NCBI GenBank assembly: GCA_021613375.1
Contig: CM038719.1
Span: forward strand, 34,988,247 to 35,052,246
Direction of reading: 5' to 3'
Length of the DNA: 64,000 nucleotides
Origin: Megaleporinus macrocephalus
Taxonomy: Eukaryota; Chordata; Actinopteri; Characiformes; Anostomidae
The notes below the pieces were generated by a model. It did no database searches, was not told the origin of the DNA, and saw only the letters and a program-made list of their open reading frames with translations. Both the position numbers and the translations under genes were made by a program. Positions 38,102-50,446 of the stretch are shown here, piece after piece; position 1 is the first letter of the stretch; each line of letters starts with the position of its first letter.

Positions 38102-39188
38102 ATGATGAATGGAGTGGAAGAAATGACCCAATACTACTTGAAAAAAGTCTGGTTTCATTGATCTGTGATGTATGTTTTTGCTTTCTGCTGTAAAGTCATC
38201 AGTTACCCTATTTGACCAAAAGCAATAAGAAAATAGCACACTGTCTGCAAATATGAACCAAACTGATCAATTTTGATTTGAATTTCTGTAGTGCTGGTCT
38301 AAATACTTGCCACCAGCAGTAATAACCAGTGAATATTAGGGCTTTGCCCCACTGGGGGTTAGGGGGGCAGAAGTCATTCATAAAATCTGCATCTGATACC
38401 CACATCCATGGCACTCACAGACTTTATTCCATCGACCAGACCTGCAAGCCTCTGTTAGCTCTGGGCTAGAGAGTAATAGTGTAGTAATGCACAGGTTAAC
38501 TAGCACGTCATGGAGCTGTTCTAACTCAGGGGTCCAATATGGCCGTTTGCAGCTGCCCTGGAAATGCATGCATCAGTTCTTTAAAAAGAAGAAATGTTTT
38601 TGCTGGGGGTTTATGTTGAAGAGCCTGAACATAGGCGGAGAGGTTGGTTGTGTTTTTAGCTGCTTTACCTGGAGAGGCTATGTTTTAAACATTATGAACC
38701 ATAACTTAGAATTGTCTATGCTTCTTCTGAAAAACACAAACATTACAGCTTTTTACAGTTGGACTTTCCTGATTTAGCCAAAACATTACTAAATCGCTGA
38801 ATCCTTAAATTCAAACTTGAATAGCAATCCAACAAATAGTTAAATATTCAGGTCTGCCCCTGGTTTTATAACTTGTGCTCACTGAAGCTCTAAAAATAAC
38901 TGTATTAACATAAATTTGAATGGGCATGAGTGGGTTAATAGTTAAACCACAGTGTTATCTCTAGAATTTCAAGGGTTAGGATGCTGTAGTGCTGATGAAT
39001 GTTTAGCTGTGTGAAGCTGCATGTTGAGGCATGCCGGTGTGTGTGTCCTTGTGTGTTCAGCCTTGTCACACAGCCGGAGTTCAGCAGGCAGTCGCTCCGG
39101 GATGCCAAATCCTCCCCTTTTACACCAATGAAATCCCCCCTCCCCCAGTGCATCATTACAGCATGCAGCACTAATCTAACACAGCTGC

Positions 39189-39241
<53 letters not shown>

Positions 39242-39780
39242 CTGATGGTTCTTTCAACACATATTTTCTAAGTTTACACTCAGTCAAAGCTCATGGTGTA
39301 AAGTGCTGCACCACTAAATCCTCGTTCGGTGACGGCGTGTAAGGCCGCCACACTAACGGCCATAAAGAATACACAAACAGTTCAAAGAATAAGATTATGT
39401 TGCTGTGTAGCGCTGCTGCAGCCGAACTCAATGAATCATGAAGATGAATAATTCATAAACAGCACATACACTGAGTTCCGCACTCCTTATTTAACCTCTC
39501 TCTGTCAGCTTTAACTCCTACTGCTTTCACAGCAGCATTACAAACACCCACCATGTACCTTCAATCACAGGACGCTTTATTAGTATCAGTAATCATATAG
39601 GTCCACCCTGCAGGTCTAGGCTGAAATCAATTCATTATTTATTTATTTTGCTTTAAACTCTGTGAGTTGACGTCCATTCTTAACAGTTTCCTACAAACTT
39701 TCCAGAAAAATGAACAATGACATGTCTTTTAATGTAAAGTAAGATAACTAGGGTTTCAGGAAAATTATGGCAGTGGTTTT
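38102..39780. other. Gene-free stretch
   Basis: I see no supported gene or named repeat except the GA microsatellite at 39192-39239. Open frames up to 96 codons have no recognisable content. Confidence 0.6.
39192..39239. repeat. (GA)n microsatellite
   Basis: About 24 GA units with one AAAG interruption. Confidence 0.95.
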
Positions 39781-40325
39781 AGGATTGCGGTGTGCATGCT
39801 GTGCCGTGGGCGTGTTATTTTGTGGTGGGTTAGTTAGTGTGGGTCTTACGATTACCACAGAATCTATGGCAGGTAGGGCCCTTTTCTGCTAATCTTAATA
39901 AAGAACACATCTTGTAAAAGAAACTATGGCCTCTTCCGTGTGTCCTTCTGCATCAAGATGCTACTACATTTTGTGTCATTAGTGTGATAGCACCCATCTG
40001 CAGCAAGGAGTGGAACGCCGCTAGGAAGGACTTTAAGATGGACAGTGAAGAAGGCAGAGCCCAGCGAAAGACTGCAGAGGCGGAATTGGCGTGCCAAGGC
40101 TTGGCGACGACAAGGCGAGACTCAACAGTGGAGGAGGCACGGCAAAGCTCTACAGAATGGCTAAGTGTCTTGGTGGATGTTGCGGCGATGCGCATCAGAG
40201 CAGCGAGGTTCAGAGGCTTAAATGGTGAGGTGGTGCAGAGGCTCAACCATGCAAGGTTTGGCGGCAAAGAAGCTGGTGAGAGAGAAGCCAGCAAAACAAA
40301 AGCAGCGAAAGCAACATGGCAGTGA
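39780..40325 (+). mobile_element. Possible LTR-retrotransposon fragment (LTR end and leader)
   Basis: An AATAAA signal (39897) is followed about 70 bp later by ...CTACTACA, an LTR-like end. Next comes TTGTGTCATTAGTGTGAT, which agrees at 14 of 18 positions with the tRNA-Leu primer-binding site found intact at 52590. A purine-rich stretch follows, with a 113-codon plus-strand frame (39984-40322) that I do not recognise. The frame is Ala/Arg/Glu-rich and might be leader or gag remnant. LTR start and opposite LTR were not found, so this call is tentative. Confidence 0.35.
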
Positions 40326-40963
40326 GCACAGTTTTGTAATACATAGGAGCTCCAAGAAGAGCACAGGTAACCAGAATAGTAGAGTGATTGCTATGAGTTT
40401 GTAAATGTAAACAATGAAGTAAAGTATGGTGTTCCACAGGGCTCTGTCTCAACCACTGGGTACCATTATCAGTAAACATAGCAAAGATTTCCACTACTAT
40501 GATGACACTCGGTTGTATTTCAGTCAAACCAGATGATATATTTCAACTTAATAAGATAGAGAACTGTCTAAAAGACATGAAAAACTGGATGGCAAGTAAC
40601 TTCCTCCTACGCAACTTGGACAGAGGTTCTTCTTCTTGGTCATATAGCTTCTCTGTTGCATCAGGTACCTCCATAAAAAAGCTTTGTGTAACAATCTATC
40701 CTGATTTATCCTTTGATTAATATATTGTCAATGTTACTAAAATAGTTTTCCTCCATCTTCACAATATTGCCAAATTAAGTAACAGGATGTGGAAAAGCTA
40801 GTTCATGTCTTTATTGCCTCAGGGTTGGGTTACTTTGATGCCCTGCTCTCTGAATGTTCCAGCAAAAGTTCTTAACAAACTGCAGGTAGTTGAAAGAGCT
40901 GTGGTCTAATGAGAACTAGTACATTTGACGACATCAGCTCAGATTTCAGCCCAGCCTAACATA

Positions 40964-41474
40964 CACTAGCGCTCAAAAGTTTGGGATCACAGTGAAATGT
41001 TCTTGTTTTCAATGGAGTATCTTCCTTCCTTAACACAACAATGGACTGACGGGTCTCTAAAGGAAGTTGTTCCTTTCTGGTCATTTTGTGTCTGTCAACA
41101 AGCCATCAACTGCTGATACTTCAGATACTAAACTAACCTAGAATGTTGTTCTCCCTTTTATGCTCACTTATTAGTAGAATGTTTTTCAGCTGTGCATCAC
41201 AATTGAGCAAGAGTGTCCTAACAACCAATCAGTCCAATAACATCCTTAACTTGGATTGGTGGTCGTACCAGGAGATTTAGACAGAGGACTGAGAATTGCT
41301 GATAATAGGACTATATGCAAAATAAGCCTCTATACAAAAATAGAGTTTAATACAAACATTTTTATTCTTTAAAAATCACCTGATACACTTAAATAAATTG
41401 TGAAATGGACAATACTGTTTGTGAATTGCATGAAATGAAATTCTAAAGTGATCCTAAACTTTTGAGTGGTAGTG
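40964..41474. mobile_element. Tc1/mariner-type non-autonomous element inserted in the L2 LINE
   Basis: The terminal inverted repeats CACTAGCGCTCAAAAGTTTG and CACTACCACTCAAAAGTTTA (complement of the right end) are flanked by TA on both sides (40962-40963, 41475-41476), the Tc1/mariner target. The termini match a very common teleost family. The interior has no transposase frame. Removing it rejoins the two parts of the L2 reverse transcriptase. Confidence 0.85.
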
Positions 41475-42375
41475 TAGGTCGCTAGTTGAATTACACATGG
41501 AGTACAAAATTGTTCTGCTGACATATAAAGCTCTGAATGACCTCGCTCCTCAGCACCTGAGTGAACTTATCTCCTGTTATGAACCAACACGTCCACTTAC
41601 ATCACAAGGTACTGGCTCACTATTAGTACCTAGAATAAATTAAGTTACATCAGGGGGTAAAGCCTTTTCATACAAAGCCATACAAAGCAATTCTGCTACA
41701 GCTTCAGTTTTTTACATCTATGCTAAAGCCTTACTTATTTAGTCCAGCCTTTGATAATTACTTTGTTGGTTAAAAGGAGCAGATCTGGGAGTTCACTGAC
41801 ATACTGTATTATGGAAACTGAGAATATTTGTACTGTCTTTCTCCTGCTCTTACGAGCTCACTCAAGTTTGTTGACGATGGATGGGCGCAAACATCTCAAA
41901 GAAACCCTGATGTCTTTAATACCTTGTGGCTCTCCCTTGTAATTCTCAGTCACACCTAACAAAACTGTCTGTGTGTTTCTTTACTGAGCTAAACAACAGC
42001 CCATCCTGCCTAATGCTGTTCCTTCATCTGCCTTAACTCTATGTCCCTGCTTTTCCATATTCTGGACCAGCTGACCCACCCTGGAGCTTCCTGCAGCCTA
42101 ATGCCATGTGGAAGACATCACTGTAGGCTTCTAACAGCAGATATTGATGTTCATGTTTTTTCACAGTGACATACTCTTAACAGTAGTCACAGGTTTTACT
42201 GGTAACTAAGTCTGATGCTCAGATTTGTTTCTCGTTGTTACTGAGTCGATAGGACTGTAACAGTCATTGGTAATCACTGGGTAATCTAAATACTTCTGTC
42301 CAATCAGAGGCTGCTTTTTCCCTTTTCTCTATATTAAATACTGTATATGTGGCAGAGCTGTGGAAGCACCACAGT

Positions 42376-42460
42376 GGTGAGCACAGTGTAGTATTACATA
42401 GGAGCTCCAGGGGGAACGTACATAACCGGAATAGCTCTTTCCTGAGTGATTGCTGTGTAT
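42376..42460 (+). repeat. Direct repeat of 40322-40405
   Basis: GAGCACAGT, TACATAGGAGCTCCA, TAACCRGAATAG and GAGTGATTGCT occur in the same order at 40322-40400 and 42376-42450, on either side of the reverse-transcriptase part of the LINE. Confidence 0.7.
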
Positions 42461-43578
42461 AACAGTAAGATCGTATCCTTTTCAGGAACGCTCTTGTGTT
42501 TCTATTTGGTATCAACCCGAGGAGGATGGGTTCCCCTATTTGAGCCTTGGTTCCTCTCAAGGTTTCTTCCTAATGTTCTAGGGAGTTTTTCCTTGCTGCT
42601 GTCGCTGGCTTGCTCACTGGGGCTTCGACCTGGGGTTTTTTTTTTAGCTTTGTTACACCATCTGTTGGAAAAAGCACTAAATAAATAAACCTTGACTTGA
42701 CTCAACTCGACGTCATTGCTGCCACATAGCACCCACCTTTCCCTCAGGGGTCAGCCATCCTGGCTATACACCTACACAGTCAAACCTAATTCACAGGAGT
42801 CCAAGAGAGCATAAGTGCACCAGAGCGCTCGCCATGTACTTGGTACTCCGGCTTATTCTGAGCTTAGCACAAGTCTGGCACTACTGAAGACAGTGACCGC
42901 AGCAACAGCAACTGCCTATATACACAGTTGTTGTTTGTAGTTGTTGATACTGGCTGATTAAAGATCCATTTTTTTCTGTACAATTTATTTGCCCCCCTCT
43001 ACCTCATCCATCTATCAAGAAAGAACAGCACTGGATGAGCAGATATTGTTATAATGTGTATGTAGTGCTGGAGTGTTTCAGGCATAGTGGTATTGTAGTT
43101 TTTAATTGCATTTTAATGTTTCAGTGTTTCAATGTTATGTTGAAAGTGGTCCACCACTCAAGAATATCAAGCTAACAGTGGCTCTGTGGTCAAAAACTTA
43201 CAAATGGTGAAAGGCTATAGGATGGTTAACACAAATTGAGCATCAATAGATGGGCTACTGTTGAGCTGTCCCACAAGCTCCATACCCGCAGTTAAGGAGA
43301 GCCTCTTCTTTCTGAGATGGATCTTGAAGAATGGCAGCAAAATAAAATACACACCAACCAAGCGGGTACTTGTAAAACCTGAGGGCAAAACTGCGGCGTC
43401 CATCTGTGAATGTGCTTGCATACCACTTTGAAAGGAGCAACACAAATAAAGAACAAGACCACAACAGCAGGTTCACTTTCTCTGGCAACATATGTTGTGG
43501 TTTAGGTAGTGGTAAACCAGGACCAGACCAACACATACCAGTTTAGACAAGCATGGAACTATAGCACAAAAGAAGATA

Positions 43579-45754
43579 AGGTTTAGTGTAAATGTAGGAG
43601 TTAGGGTTTAGTGTAAATGTAGGGGTTAGGGTTTAGTGTAAATGTAGGAGTTAGGGTTTAGTGTAAATGTAGGGGTTAGGGTTTAGTGTAAATGTAGGAG
43701 TTAGGGTTTAGTGTAAATGTAGGGGTTAGGGTTTAGTGTAAATGTTAGAGTTAGGGTTTAGTGTAAATGTAAGAGTAAGGGTTCAGTGTAAATGTAGGAG
43801 TTAGGGTTTAGTGTAAATGTAAGAGCTAGGGGTTTAGTGTAAATGTAGGGGTTAGGGTTTAGTGTAAATGTAGGAGTTAGGGTTTAGTGTAAATGTAGGA
43901 GTTAGGGTTTAGTGTAAATGTAGGGGTTAGGGTTTAGTGTAAATGTAAGAGCTAGGGGTTTAGTGTAAATGTAGGGGTTAGGGTTTAGTGTAAATGTAGG
44001 AGTTAGGGTTTAGTGTAAATGTAGGAGTTAGGGTTTAGTGTAAATGTAGGGGTTAGGGTTTAGTGTAAATGTAGGAGTTAGGGTTTAGTGTAAATGTAGG
44101 AGTTAGGGTTTAGTGTAAATGTAGGGGTTGGGGTTTAGTGTAAATGTAGGGGTTAGGGTTTAGTGTAAATGTAGGGGCTAGGGTTTAGTGTAAATGTTAG
44201 AGTTAGGGTTTAGTGTAAATGTAAGAGGAAGGGTTCAGTGTAAATGTAGGAGTTAGGGTTTAGTGTAAATGTAAGAGTTAGGGGTTTAGTGTAAATTTAG
44301 GGGTTAGGGTTTAGTGTAAATGTAGGAGTTAGGGTTTAGTGTAAATGTAGGGGTTAGGGTTTAGTATAATGTAGGAGTTAGGGTTTAGTGTAAATATTAG
44401 AGTTAGTGTGTAGTGTAAATGTAAGAATTAGGGGTTTAGTTTAAATGTAGGGGTTCGGGTTTAGTGTAAATGTAGGCGTTAGGGTTTAGTGTATATGCAG
44501 GGGTTAGGGTTACGTGTAAATGTAAGCGTTAGGGTTTAGTGTAAATGTAAGAGTTAGGGGTTTAATGTAAATGTAGGGGTTAGGGTTTAGTGTAAATGTA
44601 GGAGTTAGGGTTTAGTGTAAATGTAGGTGTTAGGGTTTAGTGTAAATGTAGAAGTTAGGGTTTAGTGTAAATGTAGGAGTTAGGGTTTAGTGTAAATGTA
44701 GGTGTTAGGGTTTAGTGTAAATGTAGATGTTAGGGTTTAGTGTAAATGTAGGAGTTAGGGTTTAGTGTAAATGTAGGAGTTAGGGTTTAGTGTAAATGTA
44801 GGAGTTAGGGTTTAGTGTAAATGTAGAGGTTAGGGTTTAGTGTAAATGTAGGGGTTAGTGTTTACTGTAAATGTTGGTTTAAGGGTTTAGTGTAAATGTA
44901 GGAGTTAGTGTTTAGTGTAAATGTTGGTTTAAGGGTTTACTGTAAATGTAGGAGTTAGTGTTTAGTGTAACTGTTGGTTTAAGGGTTTACTGTAAATGTA
45001 GGAGTTAGTGTTTAGTGTAAATGTTGGTTTAAGGGTTTAGTGTAAATGTAGGAGTTAGTGTTTAGTGTAACTGTTGGTTTAAGGGTTTACTGTAAATGTA
45101 GGAGTTAGTGTTTAGTGTAAATGTTGGTTTAAGGGTTTAGTGTAAATGTAGGAGTTAGTGTTTAGTGTAAATGTTGGTTTAAGGGTTTAGTGTAAATGTA
45201 GGAGTTAGTGTTTAGTGTAAATGTTGGTTTAAGGGTTTACTGTAAATGTAGGAGTTAGTGTTTAGTGTAAATGTTGGTTTAAGGGTTTACTGTAAATGTA
45301 GGAGTTAGTGTTTAGTGTAACTGTTGGTTTAAGGGTTTACTGTAAATGTAGGAGTTAGTGTTTAGTGTAAATGTTGGTTTAAGGGTTTACTGTAAATGTA
45401 GGAGTTAGTGTTTAGTGTAACTGTTGGTTTAAGGGTTTACTGTAAATGTAGGAGTTAGTGTTTAGTGTAACTGTTGGTTTAAGGGTTTACTGTAAATGTA
45501 GGAGTTAGTGTTTAGTGTAACTGTTGGTTTAAGGGTTTACTGTAAATGTAGGAGTTAGTGTTTAGTGTAACTGTTGGTTTAAGGGTTTACTGTAAATGTA
45601 GGAGTTAGTGTTTAGTGTAACTGTTGGTTTAAGGGTTTACTGTAAATGTAGGAGTTAGTGTTTAGTGTAACTGTTGGTTTAAGGGTTTACTGTAAATGTA
45701 GGAGTTAGTGTTTAGTGTAACTGTTGGTTTAAGGGTTTACTGTAAATGTAGGAG
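43579..45754. repeat. Minisatellite, 25-bp unit maturing to a 50-bp dimer, with TTAGGG motifs
   Basis: From 43579 to about 44860 the unit is 25 bp: GGGTTTAGTGTAAATGTAGG + AGTTA. Adjacent units therefore create GTTAGGGTTTAG. From about 44860 to 45754 two diverged 25-bp halves alternate as a 50-bp repeat: AAGGGTTTACTGTAAATGTA, GGAGTTAGTGTTTAGTGTAA, CTGTTGGTTT. About 87 basic units in total. No protein frame of interest. Confidence 0.97.
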
Positions 45755-45886
45755 TCAGACACCTCTCAATAGAAAACACCCTATAAACGATGGTTGATGG
45801 CATATTTAAGGTTTAAATACTAAAACTAGCTTAAACTAATTTAGTAGAATGGTCCATATGCAAAGTATAAACTAGGCATTTTTGTG

Positions 45887-45917
<31 letters not shown>
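45887..45917. repeat. (AAT)n microsatellite
   Basis: About ten AAT units shortly after the 25/50-bp minisatellite. Confidence 0.9.
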
Positions 45918-45921
<4 letters not shown>

Positions 45922-46776
45922 GATAATAAAAGGTCCGCTGACTGCATGGTAATGGGCTAAACGTTAACAGGGAATATGCTGCCAGCTCTGTGCGTCAGTA
46001 TCTTGTGTGTATCGGATGAGCGTGTGGGAGGGGGAACTGGGCCATTTCTCTTCATGTGGAGTAGTTTATTTGGGGAAAGGCCACGTGGCCCGTTCGCTCG
46101 GCTGCTAGAGCGATTGGGCTGATGCAAGCGCAGCACAATGCATTTTTAAACAGCACAGAATCACTCAAAGCCCCAAAGCAGGCCAAACAGCTCCTAAGAA
46201 AGCCTCCATTCAGCCTTCAGCCCCGCTGCACCTGTCTCTAAGCCTGTCATTTCTGCCCCTACCCAACATGCGGCCTTATCCCAATAAACAACAAACCACA
46301 AACTGAAAACAGACATAAAACACGGACACAACAAAAACAGAAATAGTGATACAATAACATCAAATAGCAGCATGCTTTAATATAAAGGCCATGAAAATGA
46401 CCAGGAGTGGAAACTGTACTCTGGGTTAAAGTGAAAGCCTCACTGTACTCACTTTTTCTAAATAAAAGCATGTACAGTAGGAGGATGATGAGGACGATGA
46501 TGTGTAAACCAGCACACAGTAAGGGGGAATAAAAGGTTACAGCAGCCAATTCTGCTGATACAGCAAAATAATGAAAATTTTATAATCCTACCCCACAACT
46601 CTATGGTGACGTTTCAGTACATTTACAGAGTTGCAGTGGCAGACATGTATAATAATATACCAAATATATCAAACCAGTACAATATTAAAAATATTAGATT
46701 TTGAAAGTGAGGACTTGTTTGATACATGTATGCTGTTAAGAGAAATTCCACTGATTTTTAAAACATATCTGCATAG
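45918..46776. other. Gene-free stretch
   Basis: No supported gene or repeat. The 96-codon minus-strand frame (46259-46549) is hydrophobic but unlike any family I know, and no splice or start context supports it. Confidence 0.55.
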
Positions 46777-46779
46777 TTA

Positions 46780-47426
46780 AAGGTGCTATAGAATGTATTT
46801 TTCAGTATTTTAAATTGTTCGGTACATGACTTTGGTTGGGGTGAAAAATGTCCAGATGCTGGTTGACACGCCCATTTACATCCTATGATTTGGTCCTAGA
46901 ATAATACAAGCTGTTTTACCTGTTTTGGTGAGCTTGTTAATAATTTCATGAGCTTTGCTCTGATTGGCTGATTTGCAGCCATACCTCATGATGATTGCAC
47001 TGAAGTAACACATGAAAATATGCACAGACAGGAAAATAAAATAAACCCCAGTGCAAATAAGCTCTGCCCTCATATTATTTTGTTAGCTATGCTAGTGGCA
47101 CGTAGCTTACTAATGGCTAACGTTACCTATACTAGTTACTCACTTTTCTATCTATCAACACAAAGGAAAGTTGTTACTCACAGTGAAACTTTCAGTTTAA
47201 GATAATCTGCTTTAACAGGAAAACAGTGTTAAACTTACACAGCATGGCTGCTACTTACAGGTTACTGTTGAGGTTGTGATGCTTTTAAAGGTTGAACTGC
47301 TTGTCTCTTCAGTCACTTCACTGTCAAACAGGATTTGTGATTGAAGGAGGAACAGCAGTGCTTGATGTTATGTTAGTAATATGTACTAAGACCATGTAAA
47401 TACAGTTTTTAATTCTATTGCACCTT
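46780..47426. mobile_element. Harbinger-like non-autonomous element
   Basis: The left end AAGGTGCTATAGAATG and the complement of the right end AAGGTGCAATAGAATT are inverted termini, flanked by TTA on both sides (46777-46779 and 47427-47429). Size is 647 bp, with no transposase. Part of it recurs inverted at 26565-26800. Confidence 0.7.
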
Positions 47427-47444
47427 TTAATATTTATAATATAA

Positions 47445-47600
47445 GTCATTTAGGGTGGTTTACATTTTTAAAAGAAACTTTTGAGCAGGGCACCTAACCA
47501 CAACTGATAGCTGCCCACCGCTCCGGGCACGTGTGCTCACTGCCCCCTAGTGTGTGTTCACTAGTGTGTGTATATGTGGGTTTTTCAATGCATGGATGCG
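47445..47600. repeat. SINE-like fish dispersed repeat fragment
   Basis: The phrases AGCTGCCCACCGCTCCGGGC, GTGTGCTCACTGCCCCCTAG, GTGTGTGTTCACTAGTGTGT and CATGGATGCGGAGGTCAAAT resemble a common teleost SINE-like repeat ('...CTGCCCACTGCTC...TGTGTTCACTGC...'). Ends not resolved. Confidence 0.5.
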
Positions 47601-48031
47601 GAGGTCAAATGTGTATAAAAAAAACACATGTGGCTAATTTGAGTGTCTAAATTGTATGAGTGTCTAATGTATGAAAGCAAGCAGTCAAGCCCACTAGTAC
47701 ACTCCATACAAAACAACATTACACATATCCTTGCCTACATATCCAGCTATAGCAGTTCCTCTCTGTCCATTCACATTCCATTTATAAGGAGTGTTTCAGT
47801 CTGGTGCACAAGGTGGCCAATCAGAACAGAGCTCATTTGCATGTGCCAGTCTTGAAGTCACAGCCTCTTTAATTCTAAGGGACAGAAAAAACCTTACCGA
47901 CGTCATTAAATAACCCTAACCCTACTAAATAAGCCAGCTACTCTGTGACAGAATGAGACTTTCTTGGTGGTACAAAAGCAGTTGTAAGCATCTTCTAGAG
48001 TTAAATAGGACAAAGTCTTTGTTAGAGAGAG

Positions 48032-48078
<47 letters not shown>

Positions 48079-50280
48079 AAGTCACCAGCATTTACTACTG
48101 CAGCCTGAAATGCCACATACTGATGTTTAGCGACTGTTTTGTTGTTTTGATGTGTTTAAAGATTTTATTGTGGCTTGTATTATTGAAATACTGCAGTGCT
48201 GAGCTCTTGCCACAATTTTTTCTGGGGTGAAAATTGATTCACCATCATTAATCACACTTGGCATCAGTTTACTACTAGTAGACTAGGCTGTGATGTTAAC
48301 TGAGATCTGTTCATATAAAGGCTGCCTGCCTTTCTCTGTGTACATTTTAAACCACATGTTATCTACTGTGGCTGTCTGTGCTCTCGTTGTGGCCTTAATT
48401 TAACGTAATAATGCTGAGGGCTGCTGTGATGCACTAAAAAGTTGAACAGTGCTTAAAAACACCTGTGTATCTTCATTAATAACAATGGTTTCAAAGATTG
48501 GACGGTTTAGTTACAGCTAAACATTACCAAACACATTTGATTTTGTGTTTTTCTCAGTCCCTCAAACTTCATGCTTTCAGATATAGATGTCTTAGAGCAG
48601 TTAGCTGGAATTAAGATGTGTGTTGCCTTTAGCCTGCTAGCTAATACATTACAATCTCAAACAATCTCACTTATTCCACTTTTGCTCTCTCAAATGTTCA
48701 TTTATCGTCTAAACTTGTGTCAACAAAGCACCACTTAGTCACATACGGTGGTGGCTGCACTGTTGCTAAACAGCTAATTTTAAGTTAGCCCAATCAACCA
48801 AACCCCAAAAACAGTTTTTTTTTTCTCATTTTGGTCCATTTAGTGCCAGAGCCTCGACTTCATTCACTTAGAAATGAGTCTTCAACATTTAAACTTGTAT
48901 TGGTGCTTTAGTTAGTCAGAATCCAGCATCAATTGTGAGCAGACTTAACAATCAGGGCTGCAGCATTAAATTATTGTTCTGGGCACAGTAGTGCAGACCC
49001 CCTTATTATATGCACTTTAGTTGCTTTGATCTTACTATATTGTGCTGGTTTCTTACAAGATGCTAGATTGTCTGCCAATATTATAAGACATTACTTACTA
49101 AAATGACATAAACTAATGTCTAGAATAAAGAATAATCTTAAATAAAGGTTACAACAATTTCAAATTAGAATAAATATTAGAAATACTTACTCGATGTGCA
49201 ATAATTTAACTTGACAAGTTCAGATTTTTGCAGTGTTTAATCTTTAATTTTGCTGTAGCTCAAGAAAAAGACTCATAAGAGAAATAACTTTCCTCTAATA
49301 AAGCTCAACAAATTGTCATTGGGAGGTTGGACCACCTCTACTTTGGAGAGCTAACCTGGTTTTAGAGGAATCAGAAAAGGAAAAAGTGCCAGCTTTCTTT
49401 CCCTCCGTGACTTTTGGAGCTAAAAGGTTAGCTGCTTGGCTGAGGTTAAACTTCACTGGGTTATGATCACAGAAACTCAGTCTGTTACATTAACTGTTAA
49501 TAGAAAGCTTAATACCGGAAGCAGGCAGATCAGCAGATAAAGGCAACAACAGGCAGATAAACAGAACTTAAATTATTATTAATTACTATAATAACAGAAT
49601 GTATCAAAATTACACACCGAAATCTATTTATTTGAGAAGCTTTTGAAGGGACCCCCTTTAAGTTAACCAGCTCCACCTTTATCTGCAGTCTGACAGCCCT
49701 ATTCACTTAAAAGGGGGAAATAAAACCAGGGGCAAGGTATGGTGGCTCACATTTGGATGGCTAGTAAATCTTTCTTTTAAAAAAAAACCAAGACTCCTAA
49801 AAAAGAATAGAAGCTGCGAAAAGAAAAACAGTGATTAATGGTAATTCATAGTAATTACTGGAAAATCAGTTTAATTGTAGAGGCTCCTGTTTACGTGTTC
49901 TGCTTTTTTCCGAATGGTGAAAATAAAAAACTTGTACTTAATGGCTATTCTGAGTAATAATAGAATAAATAAATGGTGGTCTCTCACTTGCACAGTACAT
50001 AAAAAACACCAGAGACGCCGCAGACAGGGATTAGGTTGAAAAACAGTGTCCGGTCTCCTCGATTAGCTACTCAGTGTGGGCGTGAAACCATACACTGGGC
50101 TTTATTTATATTACAATCAATACAGCAGTATACTGTCACTTGACTAACATGCTCAGTCTCGGAGCTCTAGTGATTTCCTGTTCCTTAAAGCAGCTGCTGT
50201 CAATCAAACCCACTGAGAGGCGGCCTCCGCGGGGAGGAAAAGAGGCGAAAAGGAAAGTCAGCCAGTCAGTGAACTGACGA

Positions 50281-50283
<3 letters not shown>
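47601..50283. other. Gene-free stretch
   Basis: AT-rich DNA with one GA microsatellite. No open frame of interest and no further repeats could be named. Confidence 0.55.
48035..48076. repeat. (GA)n microsatellite
   Basis: About 20 GA units with one ATACA interruption. Confidence 0.9.

Positions 50284-50322
<39 letters not shown>
50284..50322. repeat. (GT)n microsatellite
   Basis: A perfect run of about 19 GT units. Confidence 0.95.
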
Positions 50323-50326
<4 letters not shown>

Positions 50327-50359
50327 ATACTCATGCCCTCTCTAACCTTTCATGAAGGC

Positions 50360-50446
50360 CTGCAAGTAATGATTATTATAAGAATCAATAAATCCATCAA
50401 CTATCATTCAATAAATCGACTATTCAGCCTTCTCATGTTCCAGCCC
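50360..50446. mobile_element. Possible short hAT-type remnant
   Basis: AGGCCTGCAAGTAATGATTA at the left and the complement of CCAGCCCTA at the right resemble the ends of the hAT element at 4208. An AATCGACTATTC segment is also typical. No convincing 8-bp duplication. Confidence 0.35.

Larger units (their letters stand above)
40425..42705 (+). pseudogene. L2-type LINE remnant (reverse transcriptase C-terminal half and 3' end), split by an insertion
   Basis: Decayed frames give, in order: GVPQGS, then HYYDDTRLYFS (the RT catalytic YxDD region), CLKDMKNWMASNFLL, IYPDLSFD, then NIAKL and LNKLQVVE. After a 511-bp insertion it continues with YKIVLLTYKALNDLAPQHLS and SLLVPRIN. These are the conserved blocks of L2-clade reverse transcriptases. 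Stops and frameshifts are frequent. A 3'UTR follows, with CTGGAGCTTCCTGCAGCCTA, GTTTCTTCCTAATG and the terminal AAATAAATAAACCTTGACTT. The endonuclease half is missing. Confidence 0.85.

Noticed and set aside
39953..40325. 113-codon open frames on both strands as a gene
   Set aside because: They are unrecognised, strongly biased in composition, and directly follow an LTR-like end with a degenerate primer site. A retrotransposon leader is more likely.
43579..45754. Interstitial telomere or chromosome end
   Set aside because: TTAGGG occurs only once per 25-bp unit and the rest of the unit is not telomeric, so this is a minisatellite with chance resemblance.
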